A DNA stretch of 9,373 nt from 4484-232 sp964486555. Its GTDB lineage: Bacteria > Thermotogota > Thermotogae > Thermotogales > Thermotogaceae. Shown one piece after another: positions 1-7,753 of the stretch. The stretch's first letter is position 1; each line of letters opens with the position of its first letter. The notes under the pieces are model-generated. The model saw only the letters and a program-made list of their open reading frames with translations, was not told where the DNA came from and did no database searches. Made by a program: the position numbers and the translations under genes. The stretch covers positions 1 through 9,373 of the forward strand of contig CAZANP010000061.1 in NCBI GenBank assembly GCA_964486555.1, written 5' to 3'.

Positions 1-7
1 TGCATTC

Positions 8-16
8 TGTTATAAT
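8..16 (+). promoter_or_regulatory. Extended -10 promoter of the proS operon
   Basis: TGTTATAAT is a perfect TGnTATAAT extended -10 element for the housekeeping sigma factor. Transcription would start near 22-25, leaving a leader of roughly 20 bases before the proS start. A -35 box at normal spacing would lie just outside the window, so it cannot be checked. No operator or attenuator fits in so short a leader. Confidence 0.7.
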
Positions 17-27
17 TTCACAAAAAC

Positions 28-33
28 GGGAGG
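28..33 (+). promoter_or_regulatory. Ribosome binding site of proS, fixes the TTG start
   Basis: GGGAGG stands 8 bases before TTG at 42 and 14 bases before the in-frame ATG at 48. The spacing favours the TTG start. Confidence 0.7.
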
Positions 34-41
34 CGATAACG

Positions 42-1781
42 TTGCGGATGTCACAACTTTACATGCCAACACTGAAAGAAGCACCTTCTGACGCTGAAAT
101 CGTGAGTCAAGAGCTTTTGATAAGAGGTGGATTCGTAAGGAAAGTTGCATCTGGTATCTATACATACCTTCCCCTTGGAAAGAGGGTCCTATCCAAAATA
201 GAAAGAATCGTGAGGGAAGAGATGGATGCCATAGGAGCTCAGGAAATCCTGATGCCGATACTTCAACCCGCAGAGTTGTGGAGAATAACGGGAAGATGGG
301 ATGATTATGGACCTGAAATGATGAAGTTGAAGGATAGGCATGAAAGAGAGTTCACTCTAGGCCCAACTCACGAAGAGGTCATAACAGACCTTGTCAAGAA
401 TGAAGTGAGGTCCTATAAACAGCTCCCTTTGATCCTTTACCAGATATCTGTGAAATACAGGGATGAGATAAGACCCAGATTCGGTGTTCTGAGAGCAAGA
501 GAATTCATAATGAAGGATGCTTACAGTTTCCATAGAGATTGGGACTCCCTCAATGAAGTTTATGAAGATTTCAGAAAAGCCTACTCGAGAATATCCGAGA
601 GATTGGGACTCGAATATTTAGTTATAGAAGCAGAGAGTGGAGCAATAGGTGGGAGTGTCTCTCATGAATTCGTGATTCCAGCGGGTGTCGGGGAGACGAA
701 CGTTCTCATCTGTGATGAATGTGGTTACAAAGCCAGTGATGAGAAAGCTGAATTCAAAGGGAAGTACGAGGAAATCGACGAGGAGGAAAGAGAGCTAAAG
801 AAAGTTCCGACACCCGATGTTCGAACGATAGATGAAGTATCTGATTTCCTGAATGTCTCCCCTGAAAGAATCGTGAAATCCCTTCTTTTCAAAGGAAAAG
901 AGGGTTTCGTTATGGCCTTGATAAGAGGAGATCTTGAGTTGAACGAGGCAAAACTCAAAGCGTATATTAAAGATCAGTCTTTGAGACTTGCAACACCTGA
1001 AGAAGTCCTGGAAGAATTCGGTGTTCCGATAGGGTTCATAGGTCCTGTGGGACTAGACAATGTGAGAAAAATAGCGGATGTGAGTGTGAAGTATCTGAGA
1101 AATTTCGTCGTTGGTGGCATGGAAGAGGATACTCATTACATAAACGTCAACCTTGGAAGGGACTTCGAGGTGGATGAGTGGGCCGATTTGAAGGTGGTGA
1201 AAGAAGGAGATCCGTGCCCTGTCTGCGGTAATCCTCTCAGAGAAATCAAGGGAATAGAACTTGGTCACATCTTCAAACTCGGAACGAAGTATTCAAAATC
1301 CATGGAAGCGTTCTTCACAGATGAGGATGGTAGCCTGAAACCCTTCATCATGGGATGCTATGGATGGGGAGTATCCAGAACCATGGGAGCATCCGTTGAA
1401 CAACTTCACGACGATGATGGAATAATATGGCCGATCTCCATCGCTCCCTACAGAGTTGTGGTGACAGTTGTGAACGTGAACGATGAAAAGCAGATGAAAA
1501 CAGGTGAAGAGATATACAAAAAACTCCTCGAAATAGATGAAGAGGTCGTCATAGACGACAGGAACGTGTCTCCTGGAGTTAAATTTAAAGACGCGGATCT
1601 TGTTGGATTTCCAATAAGGATAAATGTGGGGAAAGGTGTTCAGGAAGATAAAGTGGAATTGAAGGTGAGGTATTCCAAAAAGTTCCTCAAAGTGAGTGTA
1701 AAGGAAGGTTTAGCTGAATTGATCAGCACTCTGAAGAAGCTCGAAGAAGATTACGATCCTCATAGAAGGAGTGAGGAGTGA
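42..1781 (+). CDS. proS: Prolyl-tRNA synthetase, bacterial type with editing domain
   Basis: Class II aminoacyl-tRNA synthetase that charges tRNA-Pro with proline using ATP, acting in the cytoplasm as a dimer. At 579 residues it has the full length of the bacterial form. Motif 1 lies around residues 44-80, and motif 2 around 139-158 (YRDEIRPRFG, then RAREF). The inserted editing domain, about 224-405, hydrolyses Ala-tRNA-Pro. It keeps Lys279 in IVKSLL, which aligns with the editing lysine of the E. coli enzyme. GHIFKLGTKYS follows at 408-418, motif 3 (GCYGWGVSR) at 438-446, and the anticodon-binding domain from about 468 to the end. Cysteine pairs CDEC (224-227) and CPVC (392-395) flank the editing insert. 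Motif 3 has Trp where many family members have Ile. The TTG start is chosen for its GGGAGG site 8 bases upstream; the ATG at 48 would remove only two residues. It is the first gene of a three-gene operon. Confidence 0.97.
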   Translation: MRMSQLYMPTLKEAPSDAEIVSQELLIRGGFVRKVASGIYTYLPLGKRVLSKIERIVREEMDAIGAQEILMPILQPAELWRITGRWDDYGPEMMKLKDRHEREFTLGPTHEEVITDLVKNEVRSYKQLPLILYQISVKYRDEIRPRFGVLRAREFIMKDAYSFHRDWDSLNEVYEDFRKAYSRISERLGLEYLVIEAESGAIGGSVSHEFVIPAGVGETNVLICDECGYKASDEKAEFKGKYEEIDEEERELKKVPTPDVRTIDEVSDFLNVSPERIVKSLLFKGKEGFVMALIRGDLELNEAKLKAYIKDQSLRLATPEEVLEEFGVPIGFIGPVGLDNVRKIADVSVKYLRNFVVGGMEEDTHYINVNLGRDFEVDEWADLKVVKEGDPCPVCGNPLREIKGIELGHIFKLGTKYSKSMEAFFTDEDGSLKPFIMGCYGWGVSRTMGASVEQLHDDDGIIWPISIAPYRVVVTVVNVNDEKQMKTGEEIYKKLLEIDEEVVIDDRNVSPGVKFKDADLVGFPIRINVGKGVQEDKVELKVRYSKKFLKVSVKEGLAELISTLKKLEEDYDPHRRSEE

Positions 1782-2788
1782 TAAAGGATAGAGCTTTCGT
1801 ATTTATCATAATCTATGCTCTTCTTTACTTCATATTCCTCAAGATACTTCCTGTAACAGTCGGTGCCATAACCCTGGCTTTTTTCTTCGTTTTCATAATC
1901 GATGCGATGAGTTCCATACTGATGAGAGTTTTCAAAATGAAAAGAGGATTATCCGTGACACTATCCAGTGTGGCCTTTTTTGGCATACTAAGTTACTCGA
2001 TATATGGTATTTTTCCCATCATATTCACGGAAGGCAAGGAAATCTTCAAATTCGTTATAAATACAGCCAACAAGCCGATCCAAGAGATCTTTCCAGGGCT
2101 TGAAGGAAAATCTTTGGAAATATTCGAAACGTTTCTTGACAGATTGAGCATATGGCTTGGTGATACTTTCGAAAAAGTGGTGTCTTACATAGTTGGAAAG
2201 ATACCGGATGCCTTAACGGCTTCCATACTCCTTTTAATAGCTTCCTCGTACATTTCATATATCCTCCCAAAACTTGGGACCATCGTGGATCATGCCTTCC
2301 CTAGGGAAACCTTGCCAAGGACGAAGAAGTTCTTAAAGAACGTCTACGAAGATCTGAGGAAATTCACGGCGAGTAGAATCGTAACAGCCTTTCTCGTCGG
2401 TGTAATCGTTGGTGTTGGTTTCAAAATCATGGGGATGAAGCATTCGCTCTTTCTTGGAATACTCTCAGGTCTTACCGATTTCATCCCTTATCTTGGTGTT
2501 GTGATAGTCTCAATTCCCGCTCTCTTCATAGCTTTCACGAGTAAGGGACTTTGGGGAATAATAGGTGTTCTGATAGTTTTAACCGTTGCCAACCAGCTTG
2601 AAACATGGATCTTCATTCCAAAAATGATGGGGGACAAGTTGAACATCAACTGGTTCATCGTTTTGATAGGTATCATAGCTTTTGGTGAACTCTACGGTGT
2701 TCTAGGTGTTCTCATGGCGGTCCCTTACCTTGTGTTTTTCAAAGATTTCTGGCTCGAATATGTGGATGAAATATTACATAAAAAGTGA
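1778..2788 (+). CDS. AI-2E family (PerM/TqsA-like, UPF0118) membrane permease
   Basis: Polytopic inner-membrane protein of the AI-2E transporter family. Members have been linked to autoinducer-2 export or to Na+/H+ exchange, so the substrate here is unknown. Hydrophobic segments lie near residues 6-24, 26-47, 60-84, 145-168, 201-217, 222-252, 256-276 and 288-322. A hydrophilic part at about 85-140 falls between the third and fourth, as is usual in the family. Family signatures are GLTDFIPYLG (231-240), the NQLETWIFIPKMMG block (272-285) and GVLGVLMAVP (307-316). The 336 residues are normal for the family. The GTG start overlaps the proS stop as GTGA (4 bases), with AAGGAG 6 bases upstream, so translation is probably coupled to proS. 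No functional tie to proline charging is evident; shared transcription is the only link seen. Confidence 0.9.
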   Translation: MIKDRAFVFIIIYALLYFIFLKILPVTVGAITLAFFFVFIIDAMSSILMRVFKMKRGLSVTLSSVAFFGILSYSIYGIFPIIFTEGKEIFKFVINTANKPIQEIFPGLEGKSLEIFETFLDRLSIWLGDTFEKVVSYIVGKIPDALTASILLLIASSYISYILPKLGTIVDHAFPRETLPRTKKFLKNVYEDLRKFTASRIVTAFLVGVIVGVGFKIMGMKHSLFLGILSGLTDFIPYLGVVIVSIPALFIAFTSKGLWGIIGVLIVLTVANQLETWIFIPKMMGDKLNINWFIVLIGIIAFGELYGVLGVLMAVPYLVFFKDFWLEYVDEILHKK

Positions 2789-2798
2789 GGGATGAACG

Positions 2799-4298
2799 TT
2801 GAATTACACAAAACTCCTTTCCGCAGTGCATCATGGCCTGAAAGTTTTTCGTGTTTCTGTGGAAGTGGATTTCGATGGGAAAAGTGTTTTCAACGAAATA
2901 GACATAGTAGGACTTGGAGACACAGCTATAAAAGAGAGTAGAAAACGTGTGAAGAGTGCTATTCAGAACACCGGTTTTCAGATCCCCCACGGTAGGTTCA
3001 TCGTGAACCTTTCTCCAGGTGATCTGAAAAAGGAAGGATCAGGCCTTGATCTTCCCATAGCTTTGGGTATTCTCTCCTCCCTGAGGATGATAAATCTCAA
3101 CGAATCTTTCTTTGCACTGGGTGAATTGTCTCTCAACGGAGACGTTTTGAGAGTTAAAGGGGTTTTACCGACACTTCTTCACCTCTCGGAGACCGATTTC
3201 GATGGCATCATTTTCATACCCAAAGGTAACAAAAGGGAAGCTGAGGTTGTAAAAGGATTGAGAGTGTTTGCCGTTCAAAATTTACGAGAGATAGTGGAGT
3301 TTCTCAAGGGTTTCAGAAAACTAGAGAATATAGAGTACAAAGGGGTCGAAGAAACCTTGGATGGATACGATGTGGATTTTGCAGACGTCAGAAATCACGA
3401 ATTTGCAAAAAGAGCGATAGAGATAGCTGTCTGTGGAGAGCACAACATCCTCTTGAAGGGAGAGCCGGGCTCAGGTAAGACCATGCTGGCTCGGAGGATA
3501 CCCACGATATTTCCTCCGATGAGTGAAAACGAGATATTGGAAGTGACGAAAATATACAGTGTTGCAGGATTTTTGGAGGATGGTTTGATAACCCAAAGGC
3601 CCTTCAGAGCACCCCATCACACAGCGTCTCCCGTATCGATAATAGGTGGTGGGACATTTCCAAAACCAGGAGAAGTTTCACTTGCCCACAACGGTGTACT
3701 TTTCATGGATGAATTTCCAGAATTCAGAAGGGATGTTCTTGAAGCTTTGAGGCAACCCATGGAGGATGGAGTTGTTACGGTATCGAGAGCCAGGATGAGT
3801 GTCACGTTCCCTGCAAGATTCATGCTCGTTGCTGCCATGAATCCATGCCCATGTGGAGGAGGACCGAACTGTACGTGCACACCGTACGATATCATACGTT
3901 ACAACAGAAAGATATCTGGACCCATTCTTGACAGGATCGATATACTGGTGGAAATTCCGAGATTGAGTTTTGAGGAGTTCATGAAGAAACCTGAGGGAGA
4001 AAAGAGTGAAAAAATCAGGGAAAGAATCATATTGGGAAGGGAAATACAGAGAAAAAGATTTGAAGGAACGGGTGTGAAGGTGAACTCACGGATGAGTCAC
4101 AGGATGATAAGAGAGCACGTTGCGCTCGATGACAGGAGTGAAGATCTACTGAAAGCTTATGTTAAGAAGTACAACATTTCGGGTAGAGTGATAGACAAGG
4201 TTTTGAAAGTATCGAGGACGATAGCGGATCTTGAAGGCTCAGAAAGAGTTAGGTTCAAACACGTAGCAGAAGCACTCCAGTATAGATTCAAGGAATGA
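2799..4298 (+). CDS. comM: ComM/YifB-type Mg-chelatase-like AAA+ ATPase
   Basis: AAA+ ATPase of the YifB/ComM family. In Vibrio cholerae ComM is a hexameric branch-migration helicase that helps integrate transforming DNA; that role is assumed here from homology. Residues 1 to about 170 form the ChlI-like Lon/S5-fold domain (EIDIVGLGD at 33-41, FIVNLSPGDLKKEGSGLDLP at 67-86). The Mg_chelatase ATPase core starts near 190, with Walker A GEPGSGKT (221-228), FRAPHHTAS (269-277), Walker B GVLFMDEF (299-306) and GPILDRID (374-381) carrying the candidate arginine finger R379. The NPCPCG segment with C350, C352, C358 and C360 may bind zinc. The C-terminal helical domain runs from about 400 to 499. At 499 residues it is full length. 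The TTG start has GAGG 8 bases upstream; the nearer ATG at 2792 is in another frame. It begins 10 bases after the permease gene, and its stop abuts that of the opposing gene. Confidence 0.93.
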   Translation: MNYTKLLSAVHHGLKVFRVSVEVDFDGKSVFNEIDIVGLGDTAIKESRKRVKSAIQNTGFQIPHGRFIVNLSPGDLKKEGSGLDLPIALGILSSLRMINLNESFFALGELSLNGDVLRVKGVLPTLLHLSETDFDGIIFIPKGNKREAEVVKGLRVFAVQNLREIVEFLKGFRKLENIEYKGVEETLDGYDVDFADVRNHEFAKRAIEIAVCGEHNILLKGEPGSGKTMLARRIPTIFPPMSENEILEVTKIYSVAGFLEDGLITQRPFRAPHHTASPVSIIGGGTFPKPGEVSLAHNGVLFMDEFPEFRRDVLEALRQPMEDGVVTVSRARMSVTFPARFMLVAAMNPCPCGGGPNCTCTPYDIIRYNRKISGPILDRIDILVEIPRLSFEEFMKKPEGEKSEKIRERIILGREIQRKRFEGTGVKVNSRMSHRMIREHVALDDRSEDLLKAYVKKYNISGRVIDKVLKVSRTIADLEGSERVRFKHVAEALQYRFKE

Positions 4299-6737
4299 TC
4301 AGGTGGTTACCAGGACAAAAGAATTCACAGGTCTTACAAGACCTTTCGATGTGTATTTCGAAACGGATGGTGTGCTGAGTTCGAAGAATTTCCCGTTGTA
4401 TATTAAACCAAGGCAAGAAGAAGAGCCCCCATCTAAGTTCATAACCCATTTGAGATTTCCAAATTCTTTTTCAAGGATGATCACAATCTCATCGAATCTG
4501 GCTCCTGCACTTTCTTTCGATCTGCCATCGAAGACCATGACGAAGAATTCGTCATCTTTTGTGAGGCCTATAACCGTTCTTGGACCTCTGACCCATTTTT
4601 GAACCTGTGTCTCTTGTGTCTGCATCGATAGTGGATGATACCACCCTTCCTCTGTGAAAGACTCCTTCGCTTTCAGTTCATCGATCATTAGGTTTTCTCC
4701 TTCTCTTACAAGAAGTGTTCCTCCACCGAAAGCCCATCTGACTCTCTTCCAAGCATCTTTTTCAATTCCTATGGGTTTTTCCAGATTCAGTGTTACCTTC
4801 ACGGGCTCTTTTGGAACATAATAGCCGTTTCCAATCGAATGTAGGTTCAATTCTCTAACCAAGACGTCCAGAATGCTCTTTTTGAAGGAGAGAACCACAC
4901 CAACACATGGAAGGAGAACCTCACCAGCTCTGATACATATGACCTCATCGTTCACTATCACAACGTTTAATCTATCTTTCCCTACCTCCAGTTTGAAGTT
5001 GTTGAAATCTATTTTTTCTCTCGAGAGAATTTCGTTCATGTACATAGGAGTGTATATGACGAATTCCCGGTCTTTTGCTTCTCTAGGATTTACCTGCTCT
5101 CTGACCCAGCCCACAGCGAATTCGTTGAGTTTTATCTTTCCACCAAAGAGTTTTCTTCTTCCAAACACGATTTTCCCATCCTCGAGTTGCGCCACAAAGG
5201 CCTTGTTGTACAATGGGAATGTTTCTTTCCCATTGTACTTTCTGTAATCTATGAAGAAGTTCCTCATCTTCAGTTGCTCTGGAGATCTATCCTTTCTCAA
5301 GCGATTGTATTCACTTCTCAAGAAATCCGTGAAGAAATAGAGGAAGTTGAAATAGAATTTGTGTTCTTCATTTAAAGGGTATCCTCTCGGGGATATCAAG
5401 TCTCTGTCCAACTCTTCTGCCAGAACCGGAAGGAGATTTACATTCCTTTTGAACAAGATGCCATGAAATATAACACCATTTTGCGGTTCATCGACTTCGT
5501 GTGAAAATTCGGTCATTTTTGAAAACTCAGGAAACTTGTAGAATCCCCAGGTGTAGGTTCCTCCTCTCAAAATTTCGAGATTCTTCTGAACGAGTTCAGA
5601 CAGATATTTTTCTCTCCTTTTCAATATCTCATTGAAACTTTCAAAAGTTGTGTCATTTTTTCCATCTTCGAATTCGTTTGAATAGTAGTTGAAGTATATC
5701 CAGGGAGCAATCTTGTGAACCTCTTTTTCATTTGACAACTCCTCAATCTTTCCCACTGAATTCAGTATCCTATCGAAGTAGTAAAAACTCATCTTGGGTC
5801 TTTCGTTCCCCTGCCATCTCACAGCTGGGAGTGTCCCACCTGGGACGTAACCCACAATTCCCGTTTTACCTTCATGTTCGAATAGATTAGTGTACCTCAT
5901 GGCCTTCGGACTCTCGATGATCGCCACGATGAAATAATCGAAAAGAGCACCGTGTAGAGAAAACATGCTGCTTTCTTCAAACCCTATGATCACGAAGTCT
6001 TTCGGATTTTCCTGGAAATCTACCTTTCTAAGATCCAAACCAGCTCCTTGAAAATCGTAAGTCAGAACGTTCATGTTTTCAGATTTCAGCTTTAGTCTGT
6101 TGAGCAAAAAGTCCAGATCATCCGGTATGGGCTCATCCAAAACCCTCCTTTTTTTCAAAAGCAAGGAAACCTCTATGTTGTTTTCAAGGAGGTTGTTGAA
6201 TATGAGTCGTATCAGAAAAGGTAATACGCGGAAACTACCGGGAATTAGTATTACTTTTTTCTTGATCTTCAACTCTTCCTCGAGAAGTTTTCTTTTGTCT
6301 ATCTTAACCCTTGCATCTTTGAAGAAATCTCTCAAGATCTTTTGGAGCGGTTCTTTTTCCAGTGAAAATGTACTTTCCTTGAAAAAACGGTCTCTACTCT
6401 CATCCTGTAGTATTTTCAGATTCCTCTCTTCAAGGTATTTCACCCTGATCTCGTGGATTGATCCAAAAACCTCCTCATCCGACATGTCCTCTATGTTTTC
6501 CATATTAGAGAAAATTTCCTTGAGAGATTTGATGTGTATATCAAAATCCTTCTTCGAGATTAACCCCTCATCGAGTAATCTCTCAGCGAGAGTATCCCGG
6601 ATCACTTTCCTCTCTCTTGAAACGTCTACGAAGATTCCCCCCATCTCGTACTGATAGTACAGAAAAGATCCCTTATATTCTTTCCTTTTGAAACCTCCTG
6701 GGACGTAATCATTCCTGACGATTTCTGCTGACATCAT
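4299..6737 (-). CDS. Large protein with C-terminal phosphodiester-glycosidase (NAGPA-like) domain
   Basis: 812-residue protein with no signal peptide or clear membrane segment, so probably cytoplasmic. The C-terminal part, from about 505 to 812, resembles the phosphodiester glycosidase/NAGPA family (PF09992 type), which splits sugar-1-phosphodiester linkages. It shows the family-like blocks AFGGGTLLVREG (669-680), RTVIGLT (720-726), VFDGRS (735-740) and NLDGGSSS (767-774), with D737, R739 and D769 as candidate active-site positions. Residues 1 to about 500 match no family I recognise. They include a charged helical stretch (40-160), a possible alpha/beta segment starting KKVILIPGSFRVLP (160-173), and an aromatic-rich part (340-480). 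The ATG start overlaps the stop of the LacI gene as ATGA, with AAAGGGG at 6744-6750 six bases upstream; a second ATG follows at once. The coupling suggests control by that regulator. The catalytic assignment rests on motif memory, and the substrate is unknown. Confidence 0.75.
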   Translation of the reverse strand: MMSAEIVRNDYVPGGFKRKEYKGSFLYYQYEMGGIFVDVSRERKVIRDTLAERLLDEGLISKKDFDIHIKSLKEIFSNMENIEDMSDEEVFGSIHEIRVKYLEERNLKILQDESRDRFFKESTFSLEKEPLQKILRDFFKDARVKIDKRKLLEEELKIKKKVILIPGSFRVLPFLIRLIFNNLLENNIEVSLLLKKRRVLDEPIPDDLDFLLNRLKLKSENMNVLTYDFQGAGLDLRKVDFQENPKDFVIIGFEESSMFSLHGALFDYFIVAIIESPKAMRYTNLFEHEGKTGIVGYVPGGTLPAVRWQGNERPKMSFYYFDRILNSVGKIEELSNEKEVHKIAPWIYFNYYSNEFEDGKNDTTFESFNEILKRREKYLSELVQKNLEILRGGTYTWGFYKFPEFSKMTEFSHEVDEPQNGVIFHGILFKRNVNLLPVLAEELDRDLISPRGYPLNEEHKFYFNFLYFFTDFLRSEYNRLRKDRSPEQLKMRNFFIDYRKYNGKETFPLYNKAFVAQLEDGKIVFGRRKLFGGKIKLNEFAVGWVREQVNPREAKDREFVIYTPMYMNEILSREKIDFNNFKLEVGKDRLNVVIVNDEVICIRAGEVLLPCVGVVLSFKKSILDVLVRELNLHSIGNGYYVPKEPVKVTLNLEKPIGIEKDAWKRVRWAFGGGTLLVREGENLMIDELKAKESFTEEGWYHPLSMQTQETQVQKWVRGPRTVIGLTKDDEFFVMVFDGRSKESAGARFDEIVIILEKEFGNLKWVMNLDGGSSSCLGLIYNGKFFELSTPSVSKYTSKGLVRPVNSFVLVTT
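4329..4346 (+). terminator. Weak hairpin, possible terminator of the plus-strand operon
   Basis: AGGTCT-TACA-AGACCT is a perfect 6-bp stem with a tetraloop, starting 31 bases after the comM stop and followed by only two more Ts. It lies inside the 3' end of the opposing gene. The stem is short and the T-run poor, so this is only a guess; it is the best candidate found near the convergence point. Confidence 0.2.
5208..5238. repeat. Perfect 12-bp inverted repeat inside the NAGPA-like gene
   Basis: GTACAATGGGAA (5208-5219) pairs exactly with TTCCCATTGTAC (5227-5238) across a 7-base loop. It lies in coding sequence for residues near 500-510 of the 812-residue protein, about where the unassigned N-terminal region meets the NAGPA-like domain. 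No T-run follows on the minus strand, so it is not a standard terminator for the gene it sits in. Confidence 0.85.
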
Positions 6738-7741
6738 ACAGAACCCCTTTCGATCAATCTTGGTGGAATAACTACTCTTCTCACTTTTGGGTCCCAGTGT
6801 CTCATAGCATCAAGAAGTATCTTTACAGTGATACCGGCGAACTCCTTCACTCTTTGATCGATCGTCGTCAGAGGTGGGTGGAGATACTCACTGAAAGGCA
6901 GGTTGTCTATTCCAAGAATCGCCACATCCTCAGGTATCTTAAGGCCCGCTTCATAAATTGCCTTGTACGCTCCCATGGCCCTCTCATCACCGGATATGAA
7001 GAACGCATCGATAGGTTCTTTCAGTTTTTCCCGCACCTTTCTGTACACTTCCTCGGGATCCTTGAGTTCGAAGATCACCTCGTATTCGATACCGTACTTT
7101 TTGCATGCATCTTCGAATCCCTTTGCTCTTTCTCTGTTAACGTTGAAATCCTTACTTCCAAGTATGAAAACTATCCTTTTCTTTCCCTTTTTTATGAGAT
7201 ACTCTCCTCCCATGTATCCCACCATGTAGTTATCGAGATCCACGTAATTGGTATCATCATGATCGAGGTCTTTTCCAACGATCACGAAGGGTATCTTGTT
7301 TTCTCTGAGATACTTTATCCTTATATCTTCTCTCATTATGTCGAAGATAACAGCACCATCTGCAAGGCCGCTCTTCAAAAACAGGAAACCATCGGTTTCA
7401 TCATCTAGAACACCCTTTCCTGAAGATGGGGAGACGATTATCTTGTAATTTTCTCTTCTGAAACCTGAGATTATCTCACGTATCATCATGTTGTGCCAGG
7501 AGCTCCAGTATTCCCCCCCATGCTTATCCATGAACACGATCACCGTTTGCGTTTTTCCTTTCTTCAAAGCTTTCGCGAGTAAATTCACGCTGTAGCCGGA
7601 TTCCTCGATGGCTTTCAATATCTTCCTTCTAGTTTCCTCCTTAACGTTTGGAGAGTTGTTGATCACTCTCGAGACCGTTTTTATAGAAAATCCCGTTTTC
7701 TTCGCAATATCTGCAATGGTCACCTTTCCAAAGGTTTTCAC
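6734..7741 (-). CDS. LacI-family transcriptional regulator
   Basis: Predicted sugar-responsive DNA-binding repressor or activator. Counting from the chosen start (335 residues), the helix-turn-helix occupies about residues 7-28 (VTIADIAKKTG, then SIKTVSRVINN). A hinge-helix region GYSVNLLAKALKKG follows at 49-62, with VN in place of the usual PN. The periplasmic-binding-protein-like effector domain runs from about 66 to 335. It has family landmarks YVDLDNYMVG (166-175), RAKGFEDAC (205-213), SGDERAMGA (250-258), GLKIPEDVAILGIDN (266-280) and PPLTTIDQ (289-296). The GTG at 7741 is preferred because GAGGTG stands 6 bases before it. A GTG at 7750 would add three residues but has only GGGAG at 4 bases. 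It begins just after guaA and its stop overlaps the next gene by 4 bases, so that gene is a likely target. The effector and operator cannot be read from the window. Confidence 0.93.
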   Translation of the reverse strand: MKTFGKVTIADIAKKTGFSIKTVSRVINNSPNVKEETRRKILKAIEESGYSVNLLAKALKKGKTQTVIVFMDKHGGEYWSSWHNMMIREIISGFRRENYKIIVSPSSGKGVLDDETDGFLFLKSGLADGAVIFDIMREDIRIKYLRENKIPFVIVGKDLDHDDTNYVDLDNYMVGYMGGEYLIKKGKKRIVFILGSKDFNVNRERAKGFEDACKKYGIEYEVIFELKDPEEVYRKVREKLKEPIDAFFISGDERAMGAYKAIYEAGLKIPEDVAILGIDNLPFSEYLHPPLTTIDQRVKEFAGITVKILLDAMRHWDPKVRRVVIPPRLIERGSV

Positions 7742-7747
7742 GGAAAC

Positions 7748-7753
7748 CACCTC
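7748..7753 (-). promoter_or_regulatory. Ribosome binding site of the lacI-type gene, overlaps the guaA stop
   Basis: On the minus strand GAGGTG, a perfect anti-SD match, stands 6 bases before GTG at 7741 and includes two bases of the guaA TGA stop. It would itself contain the alternative GTG start at 7750, which argues against that start. Confidence 0.65.

Noticed and set aside
1203..1260. CPVC cysteine pair in ProRS read as a separate zinc-ribbon gene or inserted domain
   Set aside because: It is in frame and lies beside the editing insert together with an earlier CDEC pair; similar cysteines occur in other bacterial ProRS enzymes.
2792..2794. ATG close to the start of comM
   Set aside because: It is in a different frame from the Mg-chelatase protein. 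The in-frame TTG at 2799 with GAGG 8 bases upstream is the start.
4299..4320. Imperfect pairing around GGTGGTTACCAGG after the comM stop as a terminator
   Set aside because: The stem is mismatched and there is no T-run; the hairpin at 4329 is slightly better and still weak.
4873..5375. Two plus-strand open frames (124 and 62 codons) opposite the NAGPA-like gene
   Set aside because: They are shadows of the minus-strand coding frame with no family resemblance.
6073..6654. Long plus-strand open frame of 193 codons opposite the NAGPA-like gene
   Set aside because: Its translation is Ser/Phe/Leu-rich low-complexity sequence typical of the antisense of a Lys/Glu/Arg-rich gene. There is no recognisable motif, and the minus strand is clearly coding here.
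6797..7408. Plus-strand open frame of 203 codons opposite the LacI gene
   Set aside because: The minus strand encodes clear LacI effector-domain motifs over the same bases. The plus-strand product matches nothing and lacks a convincing SD.
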